Positions 42,145 through 53,639 of a stretch of DNA of 64,000 bases are shown one piece after another. Below the pieces are notes generated by a model. That model saw nothing but the letters and a program-made list of their open reading frames with translations, did not search any database and was not told the DNA's origin. Source of the stretch: Liopterus haemorrhoidalis. Lineage: Eukaryota; Arthropoda; Insecta; Coleoptera; Dytiscidae. The DNA is taken from the NCBI GenBank assembly GCA_963971575.1, contig OZ020617.1, positions 21,785,403 to 21,849,402 on the forward strand, written 5' to 3'. The stretch's first letter is position 1; the number at the start of each line of letters is the position of its first letter. A program made the position numbers and the translations under genes.

Positions 42145-44225
42145 AGTTTTTTTTTTTATTTGAAGTTATATGTCGGGTGCCCCAGTGACTTAGACTATTG
42201 GCACCCCGGTACATTGGTTTTACAAGGTTTATATACAAACTTACAAATATGTTACATACGGTGAGGTTACATTGTGTTTGTATTACATGTTTATATTATA
42301 TTATGTATTTGACTTATATTAGTTGGTATATATTAATATCTTTTAGGAATTGTATTACTTTTGCTTCCTTCTCGTAATTATTCGCTAGGGTGTCCTTAGC
42401 CGTAATTGGCAGGTTGTTACTTCTTCTTTGGGTGATACAACGTATTGGGAACATTCCTGGAGAAGATGTGGGACCGTGATTCTCGTGTTGCATGTAGTGC
42501 ACATGGGTGGTTCTGCACGTTCAAATATATATTTGTGCGTATACATGGTATGACCTATTCTCATTCTTATCAACACTATCTGTTCGCGTTTGTTTCTGTT
42601 GCTCAACCATTTTACTGTACTATTTTTAATGCATCGTAGGTGGTTTGAGGTGGTTCCTCATTTTTGCCTCCAATTGTCTGCTATTTTCCTTTTTATTTCA
42701 GCTTTGATATCTCTTGCTAGTATGTCAAAATTTATGGCTTGTTCTTGTGTTGCTTCCTTAGCTAGACGGTCTGCTTCTTTGTTTCCATGTATGCCAACAT
42801 GGGATGGTATCCACATATTGGTGATTTCTTTACCAGAGTTAAGGGCTTCATGGACGTTCCCTTGAATTTTTATTATGGTTGGATCCTTCGGGTAAATGTC
42901 TTGTATGCTTTGGATCGTGCTTAGTGAGTCTGTATATATTATTAATTTGTTTTCGCTTCTAGTGTCTGCCTTGATTAGTTCTGTTGCTTTTTGGATACAA
43001 AATGCTTCGGCGATGTAAATACTCGTATATTTCGGTAGATGGAATTTATAGTGTTCTTGATTGTATACGAGTCCTGCACCGATTTCGTTATTAATTTTTG
43101 ATCCGTCCGTATAGATAGCAAGGAATTGTTGGTATTTCGCAGTATTTTGAAGGAATGAAGTTTTAAATGTGTTAGGGTGTGTTGTGGATTTGTCGTATTT
43201 AGTTAGTGAGATATTCCATACAGGTTTTTTATGGACCAAGGCGGATGTTTTGAGAAATATTGTTGAGATATGGATGGAAATTCAATGTTAAGTTCTTCTA
43301 GGTTTTTTGATAATAGTTCGTGCAGAGGGCATATATTTTTTAGGGAAAGTTTGTTATTGTGGTTGCGAAATGTTTGTTGATGAACGGGCGACTTTTGCGT
43401 ACTATAGTGCGTTCAAAGGTGAGTTTGCAGTACAGGGCATATGGAGTAGTTCTTTTTCATACTCTCTAATGGGTTTACACAATGACACTATCCTTTTCTT
43501 GCTTGTCGACGTTGCCAGCTCTAAAACGCGCTGATCTGTGAAGACGCAGTATTCTACAAATGGCCATTTGTTTTTGTTGAGTGTTATTTTGAGTTTTATA
43601 AGAGTTGATTTTTGTAAATCATACGAGTTTTTCATATTATTATAATTGACACATTTGACACTTTTACAACATTTGGCAACACCGCTCCCATTTTCCATAA
43701 GAGCTATACTGCAAACTCACCTTCGAACGCACTATAGCTAGGTTTGTAAGGTAGCACAGCGAGAGTTGTGTGAAGCGATATTCGATCGGAATTTGTCCGG
43801 CTTCACATTGGAGACTGCTAGTTGGGCTTGTACGCATTGCTCCAGTAGCTATTCTGACTGCAGTGTTTTGGATAGGGTCTAATATTTTCCGATATGTTTT
43901 GCATTTCTGAAAACTATGCATCCATATTCTATTTTTGAGCGGACTAATGCGTCGTATAAGCGTAGAATATTTTCTCTGTTTGCTCCCCATTTTTGATGTC
44001 CCCCTGATTTTAGAATATTTAGTCTTTGAATGCTATCGCTTTTTAGATTTTCGTAGTGATTTTGCCAACGTAGTTTTCTATCAAAAATTACCCCTAGAAA
44101 TTTTATTTCTTCAACATATTCAATATTATTGTTCCCTAATTTTAATTTTGGATTTATCTGGTTGTAATGTTTTCTGTTGAAATGGATTGCTTTTGTCTTG
44201 GTGGAAGAGAACGGGAACCCTTTTT
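42145..44225 (-). pseudogene. I-clade LINE: RT C-terminus and RNase H domain
   Basis: Minus-strand reading from 44225: STKTKAIHFNRKHYN, EIKFLGVIFDRKLRWQNHY, then ILRLYDALVRSKIEYGCIVF and GQIPIEYRFTQLSLCYLTN (end of the RT). Then a full RNase H domain at 42658-43239 with AIYTDGSKINNEIGAG (Asp), YIAEAFCIQKA (Glu), LIIYTDSLSTIQSI (Asp) and WIPSHVGIHGNKEADRLAKE (His, Asp). A tail with RIGHTMYTHKYIFERAEPP, MCTTCNTRITVPHLLQEC follows. The RNase H catalytic set looks intact. Frames are broken near 42640, 43240, 43700 and 43990, and the 5' part is missing. A 30-bp inverted repeat at 43405-43734 interrupts or flanks the RT/RNase H linker. Confidence 0.9.
43405..43734. mobile_element. Possible TA-flanked insertion within the LINE (30-bp TIRs)
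   Basis: TAGTGCGTTCAAAGGTGAGT plus TTGCAGTA at 43405 reappears inverted at 43734, with TA outside each end. The 330-bp interior includes sequence that reads as LINE protein in one frame (43402-43698). It could be a MITE that carries LINE sequence, or a local inverted duplication of a short LINE segment. Confidence 0.45.
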
Positions 44226-44964
44226 GTCTGGGTCACCCTTTGCTGAAGTTATGACGCCGCGGCTCGAACAGATTCTGTCACGAGGTATTTTCGTTCATAT
44301 ACATTTTTATACTATATAATACATAGTTTAAAAACTTATTATAGTATAAGAGGTCGTTACGGGTCGCAAAAATGCAAGTATCGGGTCGCATTTTCACTGC
44401 CCTGCTTTAAACAATGTAGCAATTCATAAAGGTATTGCAGTGAACCATTTGATCTTCAAATATGTTAAAAGATTCATTCTGTTGCATTTCAGTTACGTGA
44501 GCATGTAGATACAAGTCTGTTATGAAAATTAAGCTCAATCAGTGAAGAAAAACAGGTTTAAAAAAGTTCTCTCCGCACTTAGCGATATACTGTTCGACAA
44601 AGTTTAAGTGTATTTCAGTGCTTGTAGATAAGACTATTTACGCAAACTAGAAGCAGCAATTCAGATACAACCTTTTATATTAAAAAATTTACACTTTTAC
44701 CGTAATAAATGGCAATATAACATTATCAGGATGGTAGAATTATGCATATACAACCTTTTTATCTAAAAATTTCATTTTTCTCCAAATTGTAGAAAGAACT
44801 CTTTTATTTTAAGGTTGCGAAATACTGATTCTCGTATTAACAAACGGTAATTACTGTATAAAGCTATGTTATATCATAACGGACCGTTTTTAGATATTAT
44901 TTATCGTATGGCTACATAAACATTACATACCAATATACGTAAATTACTATATTAATTACAAAAT
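44226..44964. other. Stretch without firm features
   Basis: GGGTCGCAAAAATGC...GGGTCGCATTTTCACTGCCCTG near 44357-44405 looks like part of a worn hAT-type element; no matching left end found. Otherwise AT-rich. Confidence 0.35.
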
Positions 44965-45810
44965 AATTATATGCTCAGAATGTGAGGGTAGAGCTGTTTT
45001 GGATACCTGGACATATTGGTATTAACGAAGGCAACGAAGCGGCAGATGCAGCTCCAAAAGCCGCCTCCCACAGACATATGATTGATGTGAGTTTCATTTT
45101 TCCAGATGACGCAAAGTGTCATCTGAAACACCTGGTTTTAGACATGCGGCAATATGAGTGGAGCCGCACACAGAACGTTAAGTTACGACAGATTAAGGGA
45201 CACGTAAAACCATGGGGTTCTTCCTGCAGGATTAACTGCAGGGAGGAAACCACCATCACACGCCTCCGTATAGGCCACTGTTGGTGGACCCATGGACACC
45301 TTCGAGGTGAAGAGTCCCCTATCTGTGAGAAGTGTAACAAAGATTTGTCTGTGTTACACATTTTAATTGAATGTGTACAGTTCGAGGATGTCAGGGAGAG
45401 ATTAGGCCTGTGCTATGACCTGTTAGTTGCTTTAGGTGACGACAGAGTACTCATGGACAGGCTGATACTCTTCCTGAGAGAATCAAACTTACTGTTTTAG
45501 TTGTGAAGTTACGCACCTTATTTTAATGTGTTCTATTTCTAAACTGTGATATTCGATGGTAATTGGCCCCTTTACAGACCCTTACCATCACCTTGAGTCT
45601 GTTCAAATTTTCAACAGACTTTTTATCTTATTTATTTGTGTTTGTCTGTGCAAGATTTCTTTTATTGAGTATGCGTAATTTTATTGCTTTTATCTTTTTA
45701 TTGGTTGTTTAATTTATTGTTTTTAATATGTAGTGTGGTAATTTAAATGAGGCGCAAATAGCCTTTGTTGTTGTGCGCCAAAAATTTTAACTAACTAACT
45801 AACTAACAAA
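44965..45810 (+). pseudogene. I-clade LINE ORF2 C-terminus (better copy of the 25.6-kb family)
   Basis: Open from 44982 to the stop at 45498: VELFWIPGHIGINEGNEAAD (last RNase H block), DVSFIFPDDAKCHLKHLVL, then SCRINCREETTITRLRIGHC and THGHLRGEESPICEKCNKD, VLHILIECVQFEDV (Cys/His tail: CxxC...H...C). The 5' truncation falls inside the RNase H domain, near 44965. The 3' untranslated region ends in AACTAACTAACTAAC, a TAAC-type tail. The family matches the 25575-27030 copy by the FIFPDDA, QFEDV and GDD(K/R)V blocks. Confidence 0.88.
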
Positions 45811-46149
45811 ATAATTATAATTGTACATCCAAGATTTAATGAGATGTACTCATAAAATTCTGGTGTAGATACCACAAAATCCCCATTATATTTTCTGCTG
45901 GTACATTCGCTCGTAATATATATTATTGCTTGCTATTATGCACCGCAGTTACATTGGGCGATCGGATTTTATTACATTTATAAAGAGAGTCCACACTTTT
46001 TTCATGACTGATGTAGTTTAAATAAACCTCAGTTTTACGTGGTAGGTCAAAGCCAGTCGTTTTTACTGTGATGCATGGCATCCCATTAAAAACATGAGCA
46101 TTTTACTTACATCGAGGCCCGAGTCGTATTAGGAGCCCTCACCCCTAAA
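45811..46149. other. Stretch without recognised features
   Basis: AT-rich flank of the I-clade LINE tail. No gene or repeat edges recognised. Confidence 0.45.
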
Positions 46150-46304
46150 TAATAAGGTAATAAAATTGTTTGCAAAAAAGAAGGCTTTTGTTTGTTTACG
46201 TTTTTTAAGTATAGTTTTAGGGTGCCCCCAACAACCAAATATTCATCCAGTTGAAAAAATGCATTGAACAAAAAAGATTCGTAATTATAAATTATTATCT
46301 TTGT
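46150..46304 (-). mobile_element. Helitron-family relic, minus strand
   Basis: AGTTTTAGGGTGCCCCCAAC, then ATTCATCCAGTTGAAAAAA and AACAAAAAAGATT, are the complement of the segment at 21120-21200 of the Helitron fragment (TTTTTCAATTAGATGAATG, GGGAGTTATGCACCCTAAAA). It is cut by the 3' end of the next LINE. Confidence 0.5.
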
Positions 46305-48470
46305 TTATTTATTTATTTATTTATTTATTTATTTTATTCGGGTGACTAAACAGAGAAAAATTCTCCTACAAGTCTCCACATACATTTTACAAAATAAAAA
46401 AAAGTACATATGTATATATTTAAGTGTATAAATACCACACTAAATTAACAAAATAAATTATACATTAACTACAAAAGAAAAGAAAAGAAAAAAGAATACA
46501 ATAAATTATGAGAATCTAACATCAAAAATGTTACAGCGAAACATCCTGAAGTTTACTTATAATTTCCTTCTTAAATTGCGCGAATATCATAAAAAATAAA
46601 TCAGAAGTGTTAAAGAAAAGATTGTAGAGAATCATAATCCTGTTAAGGGGGGAATTCATACCAGAATTGGATAATCTAAACCTTGAGTAAAAGGTAATAT
46701 TTAGGCGAGTATTTCTTTGTGGAATATTGAAGTTCAACAGTTCCAACAAAGAGGGGCAGTCAATCATGTTATTTACTATTTTAAATATGTTATTCATATC
46801 AATTTTAATTCTACGATTGGATAAAGTCATTAGGTCAAATCTGGGTAAATTTAAACTATAATTGGTTTGCATGTTATTTTTATGGAATTTAAAATTTAAG
46901 TATTTCATAAATCTTCTTTGAACTGATTCTATACGGTTAATATAAATGAAATACTGCGGATTCCAGATAATGCTTGCGTATTCGAGACGACTACAGACAA
47001 GCGATTTGTATAAACATAACAAACTTTCAGGTTGCGTAAATTCTTTACAGGATCTCATCACAAATCCCAGAGTTTTAAAAGCTGCTTTCGTAATTTTGTC
47101 AATGTGTGTATCAAATTTAAGTTTACTATCGTAATAGACACCTAAATCTTTTACTACGTGAGACTGGGAGAGGGACGTGCCATTAATGTCATAATTAAAT
47201 TTAATGGGGTGATGTTTCCTTGTGAAAGATATGAAAGTGCATTTATTTAAATTTAAAAAAAGGCCATTTTGAACACAATAACAATAAAAGTTTTGTAAAT
47301 CGTAATTCAGATCCAAGGAGTCTTGAATACATGTAATATTTTTAAAAATTTTTAGATCATCTGCAAAAAGAAGAAATTTAGATTTATTAAAGCATCTAGA
47401 GATATCGTTTATAAAAATTATAAACAATACGGGCCCTAAGTGCGAACCCCTGAGGGACACCTGAGGTAATTTTAACAAAATTAGATGTATAATTGTTTAA
47501 GGCAACAGCTTGAGACCTATTTGTTATGTAGGATTCGATCCACCGTAACAAGTTTCTGTGAATACTAATCAATTTGAGTTTTTGAATTAGCAAATTATGA
47601 TTAACCTTATCAAATGCCTTTTTCAAATCCATGTAAATCACATCAACCTGGCCAGCAGAGTCGAGCTTAGAATGAATGAGTTCTGTCTACGGAAGTAAGT
47701 TAGAAATACATGATTTTTTTTCATGAAGCCATGCTGTTCAGGAATAATGAATGATCTGATTGAATTAGATATGAAATTGGTTATAATTGCTTCAAAAGTT
47801 TTCGCAAAGAAATTTAATTTAGATATTGGCCTGTAGTTGCTTATGTCGCCAACTGGACCATTTTTATGTATAGGCGTGATAAGAGCTTCTTTCCTACAAT
47901 CTGGAAAAATCCCTTCCTTTAGCGATTTATTAAAGATGATGAGTAAGGGATCACATAATGATTCGGCACATTTATTGATGAAAATCGCCGGAATACCATC
48001 TGGATCAGGAGATTTTGTGACATCTATAGATTTTAAGTGATGAAGGATATCATGTCTATGTGTATGATTCATATTTATAGTACAAGGAGAGCTCGTAACA
48101 GTGACAGGGCAGGTAAAATGCTTATTTCGTTCGAAATTCGATTGAAAAAATTTGTTGAATAAATTAATAATATTTTCAGAATCGTATGCTTTTACGTCAT
48201 CAAGGACCATGCATTTAGGAATGTTTGATTTAGACTTCTTTGCAGAGATGTAATTCCAGACTTGTTTAGAATTTGACTTAATATTACTTTCGGTAGAACT
48301 AATCCAATCCCTGTAATCATTCTGTACTGCAATTTTTAACCTTCGACGCAGTGTTGAAAAGGAATTGTAATCAGATATTTGACCATAATTTTTCCACTTC
48401 TTGTGAAATTTATTTTTTTCAAAACACATTTTTATGGTTGCTTTTTTGTTATATGTATTTTTATCTTGTT
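46305..48470 (-). pseudogene. Jockey/CR1-superfamily LINE ORF2, large 5'-truncated copy
   Basis: Minus-strand frames in order: 48429-47638 with KSPDPDGIPAIFINKCAE, EGIFPDCRKEALITPIHK and SNYRPISKLNFFAKTFE (RT motifs 0-2); 47641-47396 with IYMDLKKAFDKVNHNLLI (motif A) and KITSGVPQG; 47478-46531 with GSHLGPVLFIIFINDI, LLFADDLKIF (motif C, FADD), NKCTFISFTRKHHPI, VKDLGVYYDSKLKF, then SRLEYASIIWNPQY and RIESVQRRFMKYL. All RT motifs are readable, but at least two frameshifts (near 47640 and 47440) break the protein. The endonuclease and ORF1 are absent. The 3' end has a TTTA run at 46309-46336. Confidence 0.9.
46309..46336. repeat. TTTA microsatellite (LINE tail)
   Basis: Seven TTTA units at the 3' end of the minus-strand LINE. 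Confidence 0.8.
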
Positions 48471-48689
48471 AGTTATAAGGTAGATGTTTTAATAAACGGT
48501 TTTAACCCTGCAACATCCTGTTAGAATGAAAATTTTGAGATGCCATATAGCCTATGTTCGAATTCTGGTTTTACTCTATCATCGTACCAAATAACTTGAA
48601 AATATGTTCAGCTGTTTTATGTAAATCTCGGAACAGCCAGCTAGACATATTACATTGACAGAAATTATTTTTTGCGGATGTTGTCTTAT

Positions 48690-48985
48690 AATTTATTATT
48701 ATTATTATTATTAAATACAATGCAACGGAAGCAAAGCTTGTGAATTCCATAACAACAAAGAAAATACAAATACAAAAACCTAGAATGCATTATATACAAA
48801 AGAGTATACAAAAGCTATACTAAGATCCAGTTTACTTTTAAAATTGTTAATAGAGGTAGCATCAATGACACATTTTGGCAAGGCATTCCATATATCGATT
48901 AGAAAAAAAGATAGCATGCACTTACTTAGTAAATAAGTATTTCAAATCTATGTCCACGCAGTCTGTAATCATTGTTAAGTCACAT
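48690..48985 (-). pseudogene. CR1-type LINE C-terminal fragment
   Basis: On the minus strand a worn RLRGHRFEIL block is followed by LIDIWNALPKCVIDATSINN and FKSKLDLSIAF and a stop, the usual end of CR1-like ORF2 (V-x-x-WN-LP-xx-V-x-A-x-S-x-N-x-FK). A TTATTATTA tail lies at 48691-48709. Confidence 0.78.
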
Positions 48986-49397
48986 CACAATAAAATGAAT
49001 TGGACACAAGTCGATACATAGTTATTAAGTCAATATTCATTACATTATATGGATGCTATTATACGCTGCTTAATTTGATTTATTGGCTTTTTTCCAACAA
49101 AAGTTAAAACTGCGACTACTACAGCAACCGAATTTTCATTAGACAAAACTATGTTCTCTTAGTCAGTATATAATATGAAAGTTTCGTGTTGCATACTTCA
49201 AGTTTTCCGTTTCATATTTCAGGTTTCACATATCAAGTTTGATGTTTCTTCAGTGTGCGGCTTACAGCAAAAATTAATTCAAAATCTCTGTTTCGACTCA
49301 GTTCTGAACCACCAGCCTTGGCAGTAAAACGGCAACATTTCTGCATAGTCAAACAAATAACTATTATTTTTGTCCAATGGTGGTAGTTAATAATATA
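48986..49397. other. Stretch without recognised features
   Basis: AT-rich; no gene or repeat edges. GTTTCATATTTCAGGTTTCACATATCA near 49209 is a loose local repeat. Confidence 0.45.
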
Positions 49398-50276
49398 CGA
49401 GGGCACATTGAAAACTAATGCCTCCATGGCTATAACTTTATTAGTAATTGATATATGGTTTACATATAAATTTGAAATAATAGTATAAACTGTCCTCTAC
49501 GCCCTGATTTTCATTTTTCCACATAATCGCCATTGACAGTAATACATTTACGCCAACGTGGTACGAGTTTTTCAAGTCCGTCACGGAAAAAGTCTGAAGA
49601 CTTCCCACGGCACCATTTCCCCACCGCCGCTATCACCTCTGCATCCGAAGAGAAACGCTTGCCCTTGAGATGTTCCTTAAGCTTTGGAAAGAGGCATCAC
49701 ATTCTGCTTCATATCGAGTTGTTCGCAAATTTGTTTCCGATTGCGCACAACCTCCTGTACTGCAGCACATTGCAGATAATGTGATGTACTCTTTCTTGTG
49801 AAATACCCACCGTGTTGGCTATGTCAGTTTGTTTACAGCGTCGATTCTCACGAACCAGTTCATCCACGAGAGCCACGTGCCTTTCACCACATGCAGACAC
49901 TGGTCGGCCACTGCGTGCCCGATCATAGACATCCGTTTCAGCAGGACTTGCGTCTTTCACAATCCTTACCCACCTCCTAACAGTACTCACATCAACACAC
50001 GCCTCACGGTAGACGGCACTTAACCTTCGATGGATATCAATGGGCGCTACACCCTCCGCAGTAAGAAATTCAATGACAGTTCGTTGTTTTAACCGCACAT
50101 CCATGCCGGCCGCCATGTTTAGAACTGTCATGCGCAAACGCGATGTTTCTGAGAATCTCCGCTAGGAGGACTTATGTACAGATACTTAAGGTAAGTGGCA
50201 AACCACTTTTGATACGGTCTGGTCCGTCATTATAAAAGTTATGGCCATGAAGGCATAAGTTTTCAATATGCCCTCG
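49398..50276 (-). mobile_element. Mariner-family transposon, internally deleted
   Basis: CGAGGGCACATTGAAAACT at 49398 and the complement of CGAGGGCATATTGAAAACT ending at 50276 open TIRs of about 45 bp that also share ATGGC-ATAACTTT. TA flanks both ends. The transposase is on the minus strand. At 0.88 kb against about 1.3 kb, the middle is deleted, including the catalytic core. Confidence 0.92.
49440..50137 (-). pseudogene. Mariner transposase: HTH region plus C-terminal end
   Basis: The 142-residue frame from 50137 begins MRMTVLNMAAGMDVRLKQRT and shows the N-terminal DNA-binding half: VIEFLTAEGVAPIDIHRRL, DVSTVRRWVR (first HTH), RSGRPVSACG (GRPR-like linker) and KQTDIANTVGISQERVHHII (second HTH). 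At about 49730 the text jumps to the very end of the protein, readable in other frames as WCRGKSSDFF-, GL-KLVPRW-KCI and a GDYV-like stop region. All catalytic aspartates are therefore lost. It might still encode a DNA-binding fragment, but there is no sign of selection. Confidence 0.88.
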
Positions 50277-50280
50277 TATA

Positions 50281-50679
50281 TAGCTCCTTTTTTCAAAAAG
50301 TAGCAGGATTGGGCGACTAATTTTGCTAGCAAGCAATTTCAATGAAATTTTATATATGTAAAATAAAATAAAATAAGTATAAAGGTCCCGGCCACCAGGA
50401 CGGTTACATAAATTCAAAGCTCGAAAATAATTGCCTGAGATACAACACACTTTAGGGACAGTTCTCATAAAAATTACATTCACAACTGTACTAAAATCTA
50501 TAAAAGATAATATTTTAAATAAAATTGTAGTATAATCAGCAAATATATTGTAACATTCCAAAACAAGTTCATAAAACAAACAATAAATTCTTATTGTTTA
50601 TCACTTAAAAATTCTCTATATAAATAACACAAAAGCCATATTCATTTTACGGTTTCTAATCTTGATAAAGTAAACTTAC
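50281..50679. other. Probable intron sequence downstream of the GPCR exon
   Basis: AT-rich, no coding motif. It lies 3' of the splice donor of the minus-strand exon and so is read as its intron. Confidence 0.5.
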
Positions 50680-50922
50680 CGACTGGTCCAGAATTGAATT
50701 CCATATGTCCCTGTAGATTGTCGGAGTGCCACAGTACTCTGACGATCTGGCAATAAGCCACAGACATAAATGCTAACGGAAAGGCGTATAAAAGTACCAT
50801 TTTCAGGACCATCCATGTTGATTCAGAGTCCTGAGACCAAGAGGCGTCACATTGTATAAAGTACACGAGATCTGGATTTGTTAAACGTGGTATTGTTGTC
50901 AACACCACCAGTTCGGGGATAT
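50680..50922 (-). CDS. Internal exon of a rhodopsin-like peptide GPCR (ECL2-TM5)
   Basis: The 243-nt exon is bounded on the minus strand by a pyrimidine-rich TTTTGTTTACAG acceptor and a CAGTCG|GTAAGT donor. Both boundaries are phase 1, so it is a symmetric exon. It encodes about 80 residues: DIPELVVLTTIPRLTN, then YFIQCDASWS with the extracellular-loop-2 Cys that is disulphide-linked in class A receptors. LKMVLLYAFPLAFMSVAYCQ follows, a hydrophobic TM5 with the conserved Pro and Tyr, then IVRVLWHSDNLQGH entering the third intracellular loop. This is the pattern of insect neuropeptide receptors. The subtype is not assigned (orexin/allatotropin-, trissin- or TRH-receptor-like are possibilities). 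No other exon of the gene was found in the window. It is the only convincing host coding sequence here. Confidence 0.85.
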
Positions 50923-51034
50923 CTGTAAACAAAAGTGATATTAGTATTAATAATAATAATAATAATCCCAAAGTTGTATTGCATATACACAAATGTATGT
51001 TTATGCACATATGCATATATAAGATCTTCTAGAG

Positions 51035-51354
51035 CTGGGCTCGTCAAAAGGTGGCCCATGGGACGATTGCGACCTACCGAACATTTTATGCGGCCCATAA
51101 ACAAATGTTTACTTTTCTTATCCAGCGTAGCCAATATATTACTGCGCGCTGCTTTAGGTTTATTACACACTAGGCATATTTACGCCGACGTGAATATGTG
51201 TAAACCGGCGTAAACAAGAAATTAGGATCCTAAAAAATGGAAATCACGAAAGGATGTATGGCGCCAAAAAAATTCAGTTACTGAGCGCGGCCCGCGACGG
51301 AAATAAAATTATACTGAATGCGGCCAACGACGTAAAAAAGGTTTTCGACCCCTG
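51035..51354. mobile_element. Worn non-autonomous hAT element upstream of the GPCR exon
   Basis: The right end, read in complement, begins CAGGGGTCGAAAACC; the left end reads CTGGGCTCGTCAAAAGG. The flanks TTCTAGAG (51027-51034) and TTTTAGTG (51355-51362) agree at six of eight bases. The interior has GTGGCCCATGG and GAGCGCGGCCCGCGAC, as in other hAT elements with GCGGCCC motifs. It begins about 110 bp upstream of the exon's acceptor. Confidence 0.55.
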
Positions 51355-51362
51355 TTTTAGTG

Positions 51363-51899
51363 AGAAGTGCGTCTTCTACGTTCATGAGCACGGAATTGGC
51401 TTATAAGGTCAATTCTAGCCGTAAACCCCTTGCCACATTAAAAGGCTCCTTCTCTCGTCGATATCCTATACTTTATTACAGCTGCTTTAGACCTCGCAGC
51501 TTGCTGACGACTTTGTTACACGACAAATGTTACACTACAAATTATGTACTCAGTACGACAAACTACATTATAGCGACCAACTTTACAATAAATAAGGTTC
51601 TCTGCACAACAGAAGATGACATTGAAACTATAAATATTGTACTTATTAGTGCGTTCGTGTAGGCAAGTTACAGTTCGCATTAAATTAAAACTGAATAATG
51701 GAATAAGTATGCAAAAAAAAAAAAAATAATAAAAAATAAATATAATAAATAAATCAATAAATTAATAAAAATGATTCTGTTCCAGAAATAATTAGAGATA
51801 GCCATGTTAAAAGTTATCATACACATTATAAGAAAACAAAAACTTGACATATGAACAATTAAAGCTTTTTTATTTGGATCAGAGCAGATAAAATTATCA
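51363..51899. other. Stretch without recognised features
   Basis: The 100-codon frame at 51360 has no known motif. Poly-A at 51712-51726. Probably intron. Confidence 0.45.
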
Positions 51900-51909
51900 T
51901 TTTATGTAA

Positions 51910-52560
51910 CAATCACCCAAATAATAATAATTTATTTGCCATTAAGTACACATTACAAATAAAATAAAAATTATAGTTGAATAAACACAAACAACACGAA
52001 AACTTCAAACATACAGACAAATAAGTGAATTAGCACTTAAGGTCTAAAGAGCTTGTATGTACAACCAAAATATACAGTTATTGATATTTATTATATCAGC
52101 ACCCCACATAGCTCTGACAATACATAAGTTTTTTTATTATTTTATTTATTTATTTATTTTTTATTTTTTAATTGCTAGATATAAATCAATTTTAACATAA
52201 TTATAGTAAATCTTAGGAGTTCAAACATACAAACCAAAATATATAGTAGAAATACATAAAGAAACATACATATATTGAATAAATTCAAACGAGAGGATTC
52301 TCTATTACATAGAATTAGATAATGCGCAGAAAATAGTTAACTATACGAATATTTGATCTAAAGTTTCTGCTCCTGTTTGTATGAGCAACTGCTTGGTTTT
52401 CTGTTTGTATTTATGGTACACTTTGGTATTTCTTATTTCTTCAGGTAACATGGTAAACAATTTAGGAAGTAAGTGCTAAAATATATTTTTTTGAATTATT
52501 CGAATGATAGCCAACTTAACTTTACTTCTAATAACACTTACGTTACGGCCTCTATATGAG
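51910..52560 (-). pseudogene. LINE C-terminal fragment
   Basis: Minus-strand text at 52530-52340 reads HLLPKLFTMLPEEIRNTKVY, then HKYKQKTKQLLIQTGAETLD, matching the LP-x-LFN-LP-x-EIR-x-x-K end of several LINE ORF2 proteins. One stop lies upstream. The 3' untranslated region includes a TTTA/TTAT run near 52136-52160 and an AATAATAATAATTTATT tail at about 51919-51935. Confidence 0.65.
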
Positions 52561-53639
52561 AATCATATTATGATACACCATGCCTTGTCTTTCACCTCCA
52601 TATTTTGTTGCTCAATTAAATATTTTCTTTGCTTTTTTTTTTTCAATTTTATCGGTTCCAAAAATAAATCCCAATAAGAAACACTCTATTTTTAATTTCA
52701 GTTACTGATAGAATGAAACAGCAAATGAGAATAAACCAGTTTTACGAAGAAAAGAAATATTGTGAAATCTACACATAATATATCTGAATACTCTATCTAC
52801 CAGAGCACATAATAGAAGTGAGAACACTGACGTCTGCGGCTACTGGTACAGATCCTAAAGTAGTCTTGTGCAAAATTAATCCGAACGTCGAACCAGAAAA
52901 GAAGTCAATTACAAAAGTAAAACAAAAACTTAACATAGAGAGTGTAGAGAATCGAAGACCAAAAGAACACAATACAGAGAGAGACTCTGCAAAATATTAT
53001 ACAATTGAATCTTGGACATCTATCTGCATCAAAAATAAGGAAAGGAATAACTATTTTAGGAATAGTCGAAGCAGCTTTAGTAAGGAGCAGAACATCCTGG
53101 CTCTTAAAAAAAATGAATACTTCAGTAAAGAAAAAAAATCAATGTAAAAAATAAACGAGAAACAGGACAAATATGCAAAATATGTAGTAATTAGTCTAAT
53201 AACTATACGACCACTGAGATAATTGCGCAATCAAATTAATCAAGAACCCAGTTTAATTTTTTATAAACATAGAATGATTTTCAATTGACTTTAAATAAAA
53301 ATCAGTTAAAGATTGAGATATTTCTTAAACAATATGTTCATATATTCGTATTTAAACTCTAAAAAGTGTTATTTTGCGCGTTCATTAATTATTAAGACCA
53401 TCCTACTTGTGATGTGACTGAAACATTAACGAATTTGTCTTTCATAGGTGCCTTACAATTAGACTGAGATAATTTATGTTTTAGTTTATGTTTATAATTT
53501 AATAAAAAAGAATGGATTTAAAAGTTTGTATGCAAACTATTTGTAATATTTTGAACTAATCCAATCCTTTTAAAGTGATATTAAAAAATAGTAATAAAAT
53601 AGTAAAACTTCATTATCCCCATTATAAAGTCATCTCCTG
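52561..53639. other. Stretch with one charged ORF of unknown meaning
   Basis: A plus-strand frame of 109 codons (52818-53147) encodes a Lys/Glu/Asn/Ser-rich hydrophilic peptide with no recognised motif. It could be a relic of a retroelement ORF. Otherwise AT-rich. Confidence 0.35.
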
